64,000 nucleotides of DNA from CAWKEY01 sp963696315 (GTDB lineage: Bacteria > Pseudomonadota > Gammaproteobacteria > Methylococcales > Methylomonadaceae), in NCBI GenBank assembly GCA_963696315.1, contig CAVOJU010000007.1:17769-81768 (forward strand). The letters are read 5' to 3'. A program made the position numbers and the translations under genes. Positions within the stretch are counted from its first letter, which is position 1. The number at the start of each line of letters is the position of its first letter. This document shows, piece after piece, positions 37,983 through 47,688 of this stretch. The notes under the pieces are model-generated. The model worked only from the letters and a program-made list of their open reading frames with translations. It did not search any database and was not told the DNA's origin.

Positions 37983-40900
37983 TTAATGAGCGACATCAAC
38001 GGCTCCTTGCCTGCGGCGTTCCTGAAACTGTAGTATCAGACTGTAAATCACCGGAAATACCAGAAGGCTCAGTATCAGCACTGTCACCATGCCGCCCAGA
38101 ACCGGCGCGGCAATGCGCTGGGTCACATCGGCGCCGGAGCCTGTAGCCCACATGATGGGGATCAAACCCACGATATTGGCGATGGCGGTGATGGCTACCG
38201 GCCTTACCCGTCTTGCGGTGGCAGTTTCCGCAGCGTTCCTGATTTCCAGCGAGGTCAAAGGGGCCTGTTTAAGCTCGCGCAAGCGCTCAATTTCCAGATC
38301 GATAAAATTCAACACCATAATGCCGGTTTCAGCCGCCGTGCCTGCCAGCGCGATAAATCCCACATAAACGGCGACCGACAGATTGAAGCCGTACCAATAA
38401 ATCATCCAGATGCCGCCGATCAGACCGAAGGGAATGGTCAGCATGACGATCATGGGCTCCATCATGTTTCTGAAAGTAAAATACAGCAGCAAAAAAATCA
38501 GCAGCAGCGTAATCGGTACGACAATGCGCAAACGTTCAGCCGCGCGTTCCATATATTCAAACTGACCCGACCAGGCAACCGTGTAACCGGCCGGTAAAGT
38601 GACGCGCTCTGCCAGCGTTTTTTTGGCCAGGCTGACAAAGCCGCCTATGTCTGATGTGGTAATATCAACATAAACCCAGGCATTCGGCCTCGCCCCTTCA
38701 CTTTTGACGACATCGGTACCCCGGCGCAGGTTTAAATCGGCTACCTGCGCCAGGGGTATCTGGCTGCCGGTCGGCGTAGACACCAGAACCCGCTGCAGGG
38801 CATCGAGGCTATCGCGCAGACCGCGCGGATAGCGCAGGTTGACCGGATAACGCTCCAGGCCTTCCACGGTTTCGGTGATGTTCATGCCGCCGATGGCGCT
38901 TTGGATGACATCCTGCACATCACCGACGGTCAGGCCATAACGCGCCGCCGCCACCCTATTAATATCAAAGTCCAGAAAATAGCCGCCAACCACGCGGTCA
39001 CCATAGGCCGACAGGGTTTCCGGCAGCGTTTTCATGGCCTGCTCCATCTGCTGGGTCAGGGCTTGCAAGACATTCAGGTCGGGCCCCGACACCTTGATGC
39101 CCACCGGCGTTTTGATGCCGGTCGAGAGCATGTCGATGCGGTTTTTAATCGGCATGGTCCAGGCATTGGCCAGGCCGGGGAAATTGATGGCCTTGTTCAT
39201 CTCGTCCATCAACTGCCTGGACGTTTTATCGGGATCGGGCCATTCGCTTTTAGCTTTAAGCTGAATCGTGGTTTCCAGCATCATCAATGGCGCCGAGTCC
39301 GTTGCCGTTTCCGCACGGCCGACCTTGCCGAACACCTGCCGCACTTCCGGAAAAGTTTTCAGTAGCTTGTCGGTTTGCTGCAATAATTCCCGGGCCTTGG
39401 TGATGGAAATACCCGGAAAAGTCGTCGGCATGTACAGCAGGTCGCCTTCATCCAGCGGCGGCATGAATTCGCTGCCGATTTTGGACAAGGGATAGAGCGT
39501 GGAGGCCAGCAAGAGGACTGCCAGCAGGATTGTGACAGTACGCCAGCGCATCGCCAGCGTTAAAACCGGGCTATGAATAAAATGCAAAAACCGGTTGGCC
39601 GGGTTTTTGTGCTCGGGGATGACCTTGCCGCGAATAAAGTAGCCCATCAGCACCGGCACCACGGTAACCGTAAGCATGGCTGCGGCCGCCATGGCATAGG
39701 ATTTGGTATACGCCAGCGGGCTGAACAGACGGCCCTCCTGCGCCTGCATGGCAAAAATCGGTATAAATGATACGGTGATAATCAGCAAGGATGAAAATAG
39801 CGCCGGTCCTACTTCCTGCGACGCCTGGCCTATAGCTTGCCAGCGTTCCTGCCGGGTCAAATCGGCGCCCTTCTTTTCAGCTGCCTCGGCCAGATGCTTG
39901 TGGGCATTTTCCACCATCACGATGGCGCCATCGACCATGTCGCCTATGGCAATGGCGATACCCCCCAGCGACATGATATTGGCATTAATGCCCTGCCATT
40001 TCATGACGATGAAAGCCATCAGAATGCCCAGCGGCAAGCTGATGATGATGACCAGCGATGAACGCAGGTGCAGCAGAAACAGCGAGGCCACGATGCAGAC
40101 GATGATCAGCTCTTGGGTCAGTGCTTCATTGAGCGTGTCCACCGCCCGTTCAATGAGATTGCCACGATCATAGACCGGGACGATTTCAACCCCCTCAGGC
40201 AGGCCGGATTTTAATTCATTCAGTTTTTTTCTGACGCCCTCAATGGTAGCCAGGGCATTTTCACCAAAACGCATGATGACGACACCGGCGGCGACCTCCC
40301 CCTCGCCATTCAGCTCCACCAGACCCCGGCGCAGTTCCGGCCCGATCTGGATATGTGCGACATCCTGAAGACGCACGGGCGTCCCGTTGGCATCGACGCC
40401 CACCGGGACGGTTTTGAGATCACCGATGGACTTGATATAACCCAGTCCTCTGACCATGTATTCGGTTTCGCCCATTTCAAACAGACGGCCGCCGACATCA
40501 TTATTCGAGCGCTTGATGGCTTCAATGACCTTGGACAAGGGAATCTGGTAGGCTTGCAAGGCATTCGGATCGACTTCGACCTGATACTGTTTGACATAGC
40601 CGCCAACTGAAGCCACTTCGGCGACGCCTGGCACGGTCTGCAAGGGATAGCGCAAATACCAGTCCTGTATCGAACGCAATTGCGCCAAATCGTGCTTGCC
40701 GGTCTTATCCACCAGCGCGTATTCGTAAATCCAGCCTACGCCGGTCGCATCAGGGCCCAATGCCGGCGATACGCCCTGCGGCAGCCGCCCGCGCACATAG
40801 TTCAGATACTCCAGTACCCTTGATCTGGCCCAGTAAATGTCGGTGCCGTCTTCAAAAATAATATACACGAACGACAGCCCAAAGAAGGAGTAGCCGCGCA

Positions 40901-41144
40901 CCACCTTGGCATGAGGCACGGCCAGCATGGCCGTGGTGAGCGGGTACGTGACTTGATCTTCAACGACCTGGGGAGCCTGATCGGGGTAATCGGTGAAGAC
41001 AATGACCTGGACATCCGACAAATCGGGGATTGCATCCAGCGGCATGGTTTTATAAGACCAGAGTCCTGCGGTGGCCAGGAACAAGACCGCCAGCAGCACG
41101 ATAAAGCGATTTTGCAGCGAGCTGTTGATGATGTGCTTGATCAT
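37983..41144 (-). CDS. cusA: Cu(I)/Ag(I) RND efflux pump CusA
   Basis: 1053 residues, full length, about twelve membrane helices. The proton relay is in IGDMVDGAIVMVENAHKHL. The three methionines that bind Cu/Ag in E. coli CusA have counterparts: GDLLYMPTTFPG, APLMMLETTIQL and NRIDMLSTGIKTP. This favours monovalent copper/silver over divalent CzcA-type metals. It works with CusB and CusC to expel metal from the periplasm across the outer membrane. It is the last gene of cusC-cusB-cusA, 66 bases after cusB. Confidence 0.95.
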   Translation of the reverse strand: MIKHIINSSLQNRFIVLLAVLFLATAGLWSYKTMPLDAIPDLSDVQVIVFTDYPDQAPQVVEDQVTYPLTTAMLAVPHAKVVRGYSFFGLSFVYIIFEDGTDIYWARSRVLEYLNYVRGRLPQGVSPALGPDATGVGWIYEYALVDKTGKHDLAQLRSIQDWYLRYPLQTVPGVAEVASVGGYVKQYQVEVDPNALQAYQIPLSKVIEAIKRSNNDVGGRLFEMGETEYMVRGLGYIKSIGDLKTVPVGVDANGTPVRLQDVAHIQIGPELRRGLVELNGEGEVAAGVVIMRFGENALATIEGVRKKLNELKSGLPEGVEIVPVYDRGNLIERAVDTLNEALTQELIIVCIVASLFLLHLRSSLVIIISLPLGILMAFIVMKWQGINANIMSLGGIAIAIGDMVDGAIVMVENAHKHLAEAAEKKGADLTRQERWQAIGQASQEVGPALFSSLLIITVSFIPIFAMQAQEGRLFSPLAYTKSYAMAAAAMLTVTVVPVLMGYFIRGKVIPEHKNPANRFLHFIHSPVLTLAMRWRTVTILLAVLLLASTLYPLSKIGSEFMPPLDEGDLLYMPTTFPGISITKARELLQQTDKLLKTFPEVRQVFGKVGRAETATDSAPLMMLETTIQLKAKSEWPDPDKTSRQLMDEMNKAINFPGLANAWTMPIKNRIDMLSTGIKTPVGIKVSGPDLNVLQALTQQMEQAMKTLPETLSAYGDRVVGGYFLDFDINRVAAARYGLTVGDVQDVIQSAIGGMNITETVEGLERYPVNLRYPRGLRDSLDALQRVLVSTPTGSQIPLAQVADLNLRRGTDVVKSEGARPNAWVYVDITTSDIGGFVSLAKKTLAERVTLPAGYTVAWSGQFEYMERAAERLRIVVPITLLLIFLLLYFTFRNMMEPMIVMLTIPFGLIGGIWMIYWYGFNLSVAVYVGFIALAGTAAETGIMVLNFIDLEIERLRELKQAPLTSLEIRNAAETATARRVRPVAITAIANIVGLIPIMWATGSGADVTQRIAAPVLGGMVTVLILSLLVFPVIYSLILQFQERRRQGAVDVAH

Positions 41145-41210
41145 GGCAACAAGACGCTTGTAGAAGCGGCTTCAGCTGCCTGGAAAATGTTCTTACCGAA
41201 GAACACAAGG

Positions 41211-42503
41211 TTATTCATGCTGATGATGCCCGGATTTTTCCTGCGCAGGAGGCGGCGCGAGCATCTTGGCAGTCGCTTCGCGCAGATTCGATTCTGAATC
41301 AATCAAGAATTGCGCAGAGGTTACCACCTGTTCTCCGGCTTCAAGTCCGTCCAAAATGGCAACATCGCCATCAGAAGCAAGGCCTGTTTTGATCGTGCGC
41401 GGTTCAAACCGGCCGGCGCCGAGGGCGATAAACACCTGGCTGCCGCTGCCGGAACGCATGACGGCCTCGGCCGGTATCACCAGGGCATCGGGTTGACTGG
41501 CGGCCTGAATATTGATCTCGGCAAACATATCGGGCTTTAACAGCAGCTCGGCGTTATCGAAGACCAGACGCACTTTGATGGTCCGGGTTTTGGCTTCGGC
41601 ATAGGGATAGATAAAAGCCAGTCGGCCTTTAAACACGCGCCCAGGCACACCGGCCAGGCGCATTTCAACCGCATCGCCCTCTTTAATCCAGGGCAATTCA
41701 TATTCATAAATATCGGCATAAACCCAGACCCGGCTTAAATCGGCGATCATGTAAATTTCCGTGGAGGGCGTCACAAATTGCCCCTCACGGGCGCCAATCT
41801 GCACGACAATGCCGTCAGCGGGTGAATGAATATGCAGGCTTTTTTTGATGCTGTGGCTGTGTTGCAGTTCATGCAATTGATGCGCCGGCACATCCAGCAG
41901 CTTCAAACGCTCCCGCGAGCTGTCGACCAGTTCTTGCGCTCCGCGGCGGATGTCCTCGATCGGGCTTTTTTCCAGCACTTTAAGATTGTTCAAGGCCAGA
42001 ATATATTCCTGCTGACTGGCCACCAGCTGCGGCGAATAAATACTCAACAGATCGTCGTTTTTTTTCACCTTTTCGCCGGTCTTGTCGACCCGCAACTGCT
42101 CAATCCAGCCTTCCGTTTTAGGATGCAGACGCACGATGCGCTCTTCATCGTAAGTCACCCTGCCGACGGCGCGCACAATGCGGGACAAATTTTTCCGCTG
42201 GGCCACGGCAGTTCGCACCCCCATATTCTGTTCGGTAACAGCATCAATTCTAACCGTGCCGGCGGCTTCGGTGTCCTCGGCATACACCGCTACATAATCC
42301 ATGCCCATATTGTCTTTGGCCGGCACCGGCGAGGTGACTTCAGGATTCATAGGGTTGCGATAAAACAGCGGTTTTTTAACCTCTGTCGATGAAACTGCCG
42401 GATGCTGGTCATGTTGCTGCTGATCTACGCCGGCCAGCCGATACCCGCCCGCCAATCCCAGCGCCAGCATCAGCACCGCCGTTATCAGCAATGATTTATT
42501 CAT
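41211..42503 (-). CDS. cusB: Periplasmic adaptor CusB
   Basis: 430 residues from the ATG at 42503, eight bases into the end of cusC. A membrane anchor/signal (LLITAVLMLALGLAGGY) is followed by a heavy-metal-binding domain (FYRNPMNPEVTSP...NMGMDYV). Then lipoyl/hairpin regions (HSPADGIVVQIGAREGQF) and the beta-barrel part typical of CusB. The C-terminus ends in HHQHE. It hands Cu/Ag to CusA and joins it to CusC. Confidence 0.93.
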   Translation of the reverse strand: MNKSLLITAVLMLALGLAGGYRLAGVDQQQHDQHPAVSSTEVKKPLFYRNPMNPEVTSPVPAKDNMGMDYVAVYAEDTEAAGTVRIDAVTEQNMGVRTAVAQRKNLSRIVRAVGRVTYDEERIVRLHPKTEGWIEQLRVDKTGEKVKKNDDLLSIYSPQLVASQQEYILALNNLKVLEKSPIEDIRRGAQELVDSSRERLKLLDVPAHQLHELQHSHSIKKSLHIHSPADGIVVQIGAREGQFVTPSTEIYMIADLSRVWVYADIYEYELPWIKEGDAVEMRLAGVPGRVFKGRLAFIYPYAEAKTRTIKVRLVFDNAELLLKPDMFAEINIQAASQPDALVIPAEAVMRSGSGSQVFIALGAGRFEPRTIKTGLASDGDVAILDGLEAGEQVVTSAQFLIDSESNLREATAKMLAPPPAQEKSGHHQHE

Positions 42504-43782
42504 AGATATCGTCCTGGCCGACAGCGGCGCTAAGCTGCGCCAGCGCCTGTTGCGCATCGGTAAAAGCTTTCCAGTATTGGATCTCGTACTCAAACTGAAT
42601 GATCTGACTGCGCACCAGATTCAAAAAATCGACTTTGCTGACCTGATAGCCGGCGAGCATCGAGGCAACGGTCTGCCGGGCTTGCGGAATGATGCCGGTA
42701 TCGAACAACACAAACTGCTCTTGGGCACGCCGGTAATCACTGAAACTTTCGGTAATCTGGGTGCGAACCTTATTCCATTGATCCTGCAAGGCGTATTTTT
42801 CCTGCATCAGTTCACTGCTGCGCTGGTCCACGGCTTTGCTCTGTTTGCGGCCTGCAAAAATTGGCACATTCATGCTTACGCCAATGCTCAACAAGTCCGA
42901 CCGGCTGGTGCCGTCGGGCATGTTATTACGGGCGCCATAAGATGCATCGACATTAAAGTCCGGCAAAAGCTCTTTTTTTGCGAGTTCCAGCCTGGATTGA
43001 GCGGCGTTAATACCCTGACGCTCACCTTCCAGTAACGGCCTTGCGTTTTCTGCCTGTTGATACAGCCAGCTTTCCTGCTTGATTTCCGGCAGTTGCAAGT
43101 CAACCGTTGCCGGTAAGCGCAAGGCCTTGTTGGCCGGTTGATTCAGCAGTGCATTCAATTTGGCGGCGCCATTACGGCGCATGCCGTTGAGCGTTATTTT
43201 CTGATCCAGTAATTTGGACAATTCCAGTTGCGCCAATAACACATCCTGCTGCAAGCCTTCGCCGACTTCGTATTTGGATCTGGCAATATCAACAAACTGC
43301 TGCAACAGCTTATGGTTGTTATCAACAATTTCCAGTGCGCGATCCAGATAAAAAACCAGCCACCAGAGCGTTTTAACATCACTAAGCAGACGCAGACGCA
43401 GTTCATCGGCATTGTGTGTTGCGGCCAGCGCTTCATACGTCGCCGCCTGCTCGCGCAGCGCCAGTTTGCCGGGAAAAGGAATGGCTTGCGAAATGCCAAA
43501 GCCAAGCTGGGTCATATCTTCTGGCCGGGTGCTAAAACTGTCCACCGGCAGACTCATGGCATTGAAACTGATTTGCGGATCCGGCAAGCTGCCTTCCTGG
43601 GAGGGAATGGCCGCCATTGCTTTGGCTCTGCTGAGCATTTGCGCCAGATCGGGATTATCCTGAACGAGCGCCTCGGTTGCCGCTTTAAGCGTTAAATCGG
43701 CTTGCTCTGCACTGGCGGCAACGCTGCAGCCAACTAACAGCGCTGCCAGACATAGGCGTTTTAAATACCTATTTTGCGACAT
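42496..43782 (-). CDS. cusC: Outer membrane factor CusC/TolC-like
   Basis: 428 residues with a signal peptide (cleavage near VAASA). It has the internal duplication and long helices of outer-membrane efflux proteins (ELSKLLDQKITLNGMRRNGAAKLNALL; PDFNVDASYGARNNMP). It has no lipobox Cys directly after the signal, unlike E. coli CusC. It forms the outer-membrane exit duct for CusAB. It begins the operon; the 250-base stretch upstream to the LysR-type gene should hold the promoter. Confidence 0.9.
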   Translation of the reverse strand: MSQNRYLKRLCLAALLVGCSVAASAEQADLTLKAATEALVQDNPDLAQMLSRAKAMAAIPSQEGSLPDPQISFNAMSLPVDSFSTRPEDMTQLGFGISQAIPFPGKLALREQAATYEALAATHNADELRLRLLSDVKTLWWLVFYLDRALEIVDNNHKLLQQFVDIARSKYEVGEGLQQDVLLAQLELSKLLDQKITLNGMRRNGAAKLNALLNQPANKALRLPATVDLQLPEIKQESWLYQQAENARPLLEGERQGINAAQSRLELAKKELLPDFNVDASYGARNNMPDGTSRSDLLSIGVSMNVPIFAGRKQSKAVDQRSSELMQEKYALQDQWNKVRTQITESFSDYRRAQEQFVLFDTGIIPQARQTVASMLAGYQVSKVDFLNLVRSQIIQFEYEIQYWKAFTDAQQALAQLSAAVGQDDIYE

Positions 43783-44030
43783 AAAGATCCTCTTCCGCAG
43801 GTAAAAATCCGTTAACCGGACAGGTCATCATTTGATCATAGTGCCGACAGAGCTTACCAACGACCTGTTGTCCGGCATGCAAAGTTTATCAGCACATTAT
43901 TTTTCATCAGTGAGCCGGTATGTCAAAGCCTGTTGGTACTTTAATCAGCTTTAAGTCTGCTTGTCAAAACATAACTTTGCCTGACTTCCGGATTAACAAA
44001 CAGCGTGCAGGTGCCTGGATGCCTATCCCT

Positions 44031-44930
44031 TCAGGCAATCATGGTTTTGGCTGAATTCAGGCATTCATCAATAAAGTGCTGACTGTAGGAGGGCAAGTAG
44101 TTCTGCCGCAGATAGGCGATTTTGGTTACCGAACTTGGAATTAGATGGCTAAGAGGGCGCATAACCAAATCGTCATCGAATGCGGGATCATAAGCCATAC
44201 TGGCGATCAAGCCAACGCCAAATCCCAGACGGATATAGGTCTTGATCACATCGGAATCGGCGGCTGCCAGAACAACATCCATGCTTAGCCCGATATCGTG
44301 AAAGGCTTTTTCAATGGTGGACCGCCCGGTATAACCAAAGGAATAGGTCAGCACCGGAAATGCGGCCAGGCGTTCCAGGGTTATGGCGCCGCTAGCCAAT
44401 TCATGTCCCTGCGGCACAACCACGGCGTGGTGCCATTCATAGCAGGGCTCGATCACCAGGGTTGCATCCTCGGCCACCTTCTCGGTACATATCGCGACAT
44501 CCGCCTTGTTGCTATGCAGATATTCGATCAGGTTCTGGGGCGACGATTGCTGAATATAGATCTTGACGCCGGGGTATTTAACCCTGAATTTTTTGATTGG
44601 CTCAGGCAGAAAATACTTGGCCTGGGTATGGGTCGTGGCAATATGCAAAATGCCGGTTTCCCCTTCGCGGTACTCTGACGCAATCGCCATAATATTTTTT
44701 TTGGCTTGATTGATCATCTGCGCCTGATCCATCACCAACTGGCCCAAGGGCGTCAGCCCGGTCAGCTTTTTCCCCTGCCTTGTCAGCAAAGGCGCGCCCA
44801 ATTCGCTCTCGAATAACTGCAACTGACGGCTGACCGCCGACTGCACGACATGCATTTTTTCTGCGGCTTTGGACAAGTTAAAGCCGGATTCATGCAGTAT
44901 GCGGAGTAATTCGATTTGGCTGAGATTCAT
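44031..44930 (-). CDS. CysB/Cbl-like LysR-family regulator
   Basis: 299 residues. The N-terminal winged HTH (NLSKAAEKMHVVQSAVSRQL) is the LysR type, and the effector domain matches CysB/Cbl (TTHTQAKYFLPEPIKKF, YSFGYTGRSTIEKAF, GFGVGLIASMAY). It probably senses an acetylserine-like or sulfur-related ligand and controls sulfur assimilation genes. It is divergent from the EAL-like gene at 45228, so the 300 bases between may be its own control region. Confidence 0.88.
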   Translation of the reverse strand: MNLSQIELLRILHESGFNLSKAAEKMHVVQSAVSRQLQLFESELGAPLLTRQGKKLTGLTPLGQLVMDQAQMINQAKKNIMAIASEYREGETGILHIATTHTQAKYFLPEPIKKFRVKYPGVKIYIQQSSPQNLIEYLHSNKADVAICTEKVAEDATLVIEPCYEWHHAVVVPQGHELASGAITLERLAAFPVLTYSFGYTGRSTIEKAFHDIGLSMDVVLAAADSDVIKTYIRLGFGVGLIASMAYDPAFDDDLVMRPLSHLIPSSVTKIAYLRQNYLPSYSQHFIDECLNSAKTMIA

Positions 44931-45076
44931 AGTAAGAGCACCGAATTGTTTATCTAATTAGCAGAAATGATAAATCTGATTATATCGTTTTATTAAAATG
45001 AAAACCTCGCTAAGCTATCGCAAAGTGTTGCATGAAATCGCTCCAGCTTTATTTAAAGGAATAGGTAAGGTAATAC

Positions 45077-45131
45077 TCCCTAATTATAGGGATATCTCTG
45101 AGGCGGGGGAATTGTCCCCGCCTGTTTTTTT
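45077..45131 (+). terminator. Tandem hairpins ending in a strong terminator, upstream of the EAL-like gene
   Basis: A first perfect hairpin TCCCTA-ATTA-TAGGGA (45077-45092) is followed by GGCGGGG-GAATTGT-CCCCGCC (45102-45122) and TGTTTTTTT. The second is a textbook intrinsic terminator. No gene on the plus strand ends before it: the gene to the left runs the other way. It therefore ends a short unknown RNA or acts as an attenuator for the gene starting at 45228. Confidence 0.8.
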
Positions 45132-45227
45132 ATTAATTAGGTCAATGCCGGTTTCTCACGCAAAGCTCATTTTAACTCGAATTTCAAAATACCTTTGCCA
45201 TCACAAACTTTGGCTGGAATCCTAATT

Positions 45228-46100
45228 ATGCCGTTACAACAATTAGTAGAGTATTTTAATGACCGTCTGGAATGGGAACATCATAGCAATTTCCGGCCCT
45301 TTTTCTTACATGACGGGGTTGTGCAGGGCTTGTTCGGCCCTATCCGAATCGGCAGCGAACTGGCGCCTTTGCGGCAAACGCTAAGGCTTTCCGCCATTAC
45401 CGGTTATGCCGCACGCCTGAATGTGACCGCCGCGGAAATGCCGCATATGCAAAGTCATGAGCTGGCCCAGCTCGTCTCGCTCCCGGCTCAGCAAGGCGTC
45501 AATCCTGAATCGATTGTCAATTTCGACCGCTTGGCGCGTACCGTGCACATGCTGAATTTTCTGCCACTCTCGCATCTGGATGATTTTTTACAATTGGATG
45601 TCGATCCCCGGCATATTCTGGGCGTCAAAAAAGACCATGGCGCCTACTTTCAGGACGTGATCATTAAATGCGGTCTGCAGCCAAAAAATATTATTATCAC
45701 AATGAGTGTCAACAGCCTCTATGCGGCTTACTATGAAGTCTTGCTGAAAGGTCTGGAAAATTACCGGGGGCGGCATTACCGGCTAGCCCTCAAATTTGAT
45801 TATCATGCCCTGGGCAGTTCGGCCATGGATTTAATCTCGATACTGGCGCCTGATTTTGTCTGCCTGCAGTCAGCTCAACTGGCCAACATCCAGGATAATC
45901 AATCGCTGGAAAAACTGAACCGGTTGAACACATTGACGCGTGCGCAAGGGGGACAAACCATCATGCTCCATGTGAATGAGAGAAAAATAGCAACTTTGGC
46001 CCGCAAAACCGGTTTTAATCTGGTACAGGGAGACTATTACGAACAGTCCGGCTCTCAAGATTACAATCAGTCACCCCGCTCGGCAGCGGGTGGAAGATAA
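45228..46100 (+). CDS. Degenerate, probably non-catalytic EAL-like protein, copy 1
   Basis: 290 residues from the ATG at 45228 (MPLQQLVEYFNDRLEWEH). The layout follows an EAL domain but the catalytic signs are gone. The region matching the EAL motif reads ITGYAARLNV; SPRQ-like VDPRHILGVKKDHGAYF follows; the EITES strand is IIITMSVNS; the DDFG motif is LALKFDYHA; the KID strand is FVCLQSA. Metal-binding Glu and Asp are thus missing, so it should not cut cyclic di-GMP and may bind a ligand or partner. A 289-residue paralogue lies at 59531 and a fragment at 50871. The membership in the EAL superfamily is my reading, not certain. Confidence 0.7.
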   Translation: MPLQQLVEYFNDRLEWEHHSNFRPFFLHDGVVQGLFGPIRIGSELAPLRQTLRLSAITGYAARLNVTAAEMPHMQSHELAQLVSLPAQQGVNPESIVNFDRLARTVHMLNFLPLSHLDDFLQLDVDPRHILGVKKDHGAYFQDVIIKCGLQPKNIIITMSVNSLYAAYYEVLLKGLENYRGRHYRLALKFDYHALGSSAMDLISILAPDFVCLQSAQLANIQDNQSLEKLNRLNTLTRAQGGQTIMLHVNERKIATLARKTGFNLVQGDYYEQSGSQDYNQSPRSAAGGR

Positions 46101-46218
46101 TGGCTATCGGATGCTTGGATAAGAAGAGTCTGGCGTTGACAAGATTTTGTCAACTGCACCGGCAGCCCTTTCAGGCCACCCTGCTTTTTCGGGCTGCTGA
46201 GCCAGTCGATAGTTCCTT

Positions 46219-47688
46219 TTATTCAGCGAAACGGGTAACAATCTGTTGCCCATCCGTTTGCCAGCCACCCCCAAGCGCTTTATACAGAGCGACCAGCTGC
46301 GAAGAAATTGCGGCATCGCTTTCAACCAGTTCGCGTTGCGCTTGAAACAACGCCCGTTCAGCAACCAGAACATCCAGAAAGCTGGTCAAGCCCTTGCCGT
46401 ACAGTTCTTTCGACAGGGTTACCGCAAGCTGGCTGGAAGTCACCGCCTGTTGTAATGACCGGCGTTTGTTTTGCTGTTGGGTATAGGAAACCAAGGCATC
46501 CTCGACTTCTTTAAAGGCAGTTAGCACGGTGGATCGATACGCCAGCAAGGCTTCGTCATGCTGGGCTTTTTTGCTGGCAATATTGGCCTGGATGCTGCCC
46601 CAGTTAAACAGCGGCATGCTCAGGGTCGATGCCATCGACCAGGATTTGCCTACTGGTGTGAAATCGGTGATTCTGGTGTTTTGCAAGCCTATCAACGCCG
46701 TGAGATTAAAACGTGGATATTGTGCAGCCGTCGCCACGCCAATCTGCGCGTTTGCTGCGGCCAGCTGCCGTTCGGCGCGGCGAATATCGGGCCGGCGCAA
46801 CAGCAATTCCGAAGGTAAATCTGCTTCGGCAAGATTCGGGGATGCCGGAATGGGCGCCTGATTTTCCAGCAGGAAAGCCAGTTTGCCCGGCTCCTGTCCC
46901 AGCAATACGGCAATGGCATGGATGGCAAGTTTGCAGCCTTCTTCATAGCCCGGTAATTGCGCTTGAGTTGCGGAAAGCAATGTTTGTGCTTGGGCAATTT
47001 CCAGATGCGATGTTAACCCGGCTTGCTGGCGCACTTGCGTCAGATACAAGGTATCTTCCTGATTGCGGAGATTTTCCTGGGTCACGGCCAGCAATTGCTG
47101 GTTGGCTCGCAGTTGGAGATAATTGAAGGCTACTTCGCCCAGCAAGGACACCAGTAGCGCGCGGCTGTTCTCAACCGCTACTTCGATATTAGCGTCTGCT
47201 GCCTCAACCGAACGGCGGATGCCGCCGAACACATCGATTTCCCATTGTGCATCCAGCCCCGACTGGAAAATATTGATGATTTGATCGCCGACGCCGAATG
47301 CACCGCCGCCTACTGTCGACGCGCCGGTGCCTCCGGATGAGCTGATGCTGTTCAAGCGCCGGCTGGCGGTGCTGTGAACCGACAGCGTCGGCAAACCCGC
47401 TGCAACGGCCACGGTACGCTGGCTGCGGGCATCGCGGATACGGGTCAACGCAGACTGATAATCGAGGTTGGCGCTAATAGCCTGATTGATCAGGGTATTC
47501 AGCACCGGATCGTTAAAACTCTTCCACCATTCCTGGTATTGACCGGCGATAGCGGGTTTGCCGCTGTGCGCTTCATGCCATTTTTCGGGTACTGGTGGAC
47601 TGGGCTTGACATAATCCGGACCCACCGTACAGCCGGCAAGCAATAGCGCCGGAACTATCAACCACCCATAACAAACCAAGGACTTCAT
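46219..47688 (-). CDS. Outer membrane efflux lipoprotein, NodT/OprM family
   Basis: 489 residues. The signal peptide ends in a lipobox (LLLAGCTVGPDY), so the protein is an outer membrane lipoprotein. The repeated TolC-type halves are evident: WWKSFNDPVLNTLINQAI and later LPSELLLRRPDIRRAERQL...PRFNLT. It is the exit duct for the exporter encoded upstream on the same strand; its start overlaps the adaptor gene by four bases. It faces the EAL-like gene tail to tail. Confidence 0.93.
   Translation of the reverse strand: MKSLVCYGWLIVPALLLAGCTVGPDYVKPSPPVPEKWHEAHSGKPAIAGQYQEWWKSFNDPVLNTLINQAISANLDYQSALTRIRDARSQRTVAVAAGLPTLSVHSTASRRLNSISSSGGTGASTVGGGAFGVGDQIINIFQSGLDAQWEIDVFGGIRRSVEAADANIEVAVENSRALLVSLLGEVAFNYLQLRANQQLLAVTQENLRNQEDTLYLTQVRQQAGLTSHLEIAQAQTLLSATQAQLPGYEEGCKLAIHAIAVLLGQEPGKLAFLLENQAPIPASPNLAEADLPSELLLRRPDIRRAERQLAAANAQIGVATAAQYPRFNLTALIGLQNTRITDFTPVGKSWSMASTLSMPLFNWGSIQANIASKKAQHDEALLAYRSTVLTAFKEVEDALVSYTQQQNKRRSLQQAVTSSQLAVTLSKELYGKGLTSFLDVLVAERALFQAQRELVESDAAISSQLVALYKALGGGWQTDGQQIVTRFAE

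Noticed and set aside
44931..45000. LysR-type binding palindrome (ATAAATCTGATTAT)
   Set aside because: AT-rich matches of this size are expected by chance; no second site or spacing supports it.
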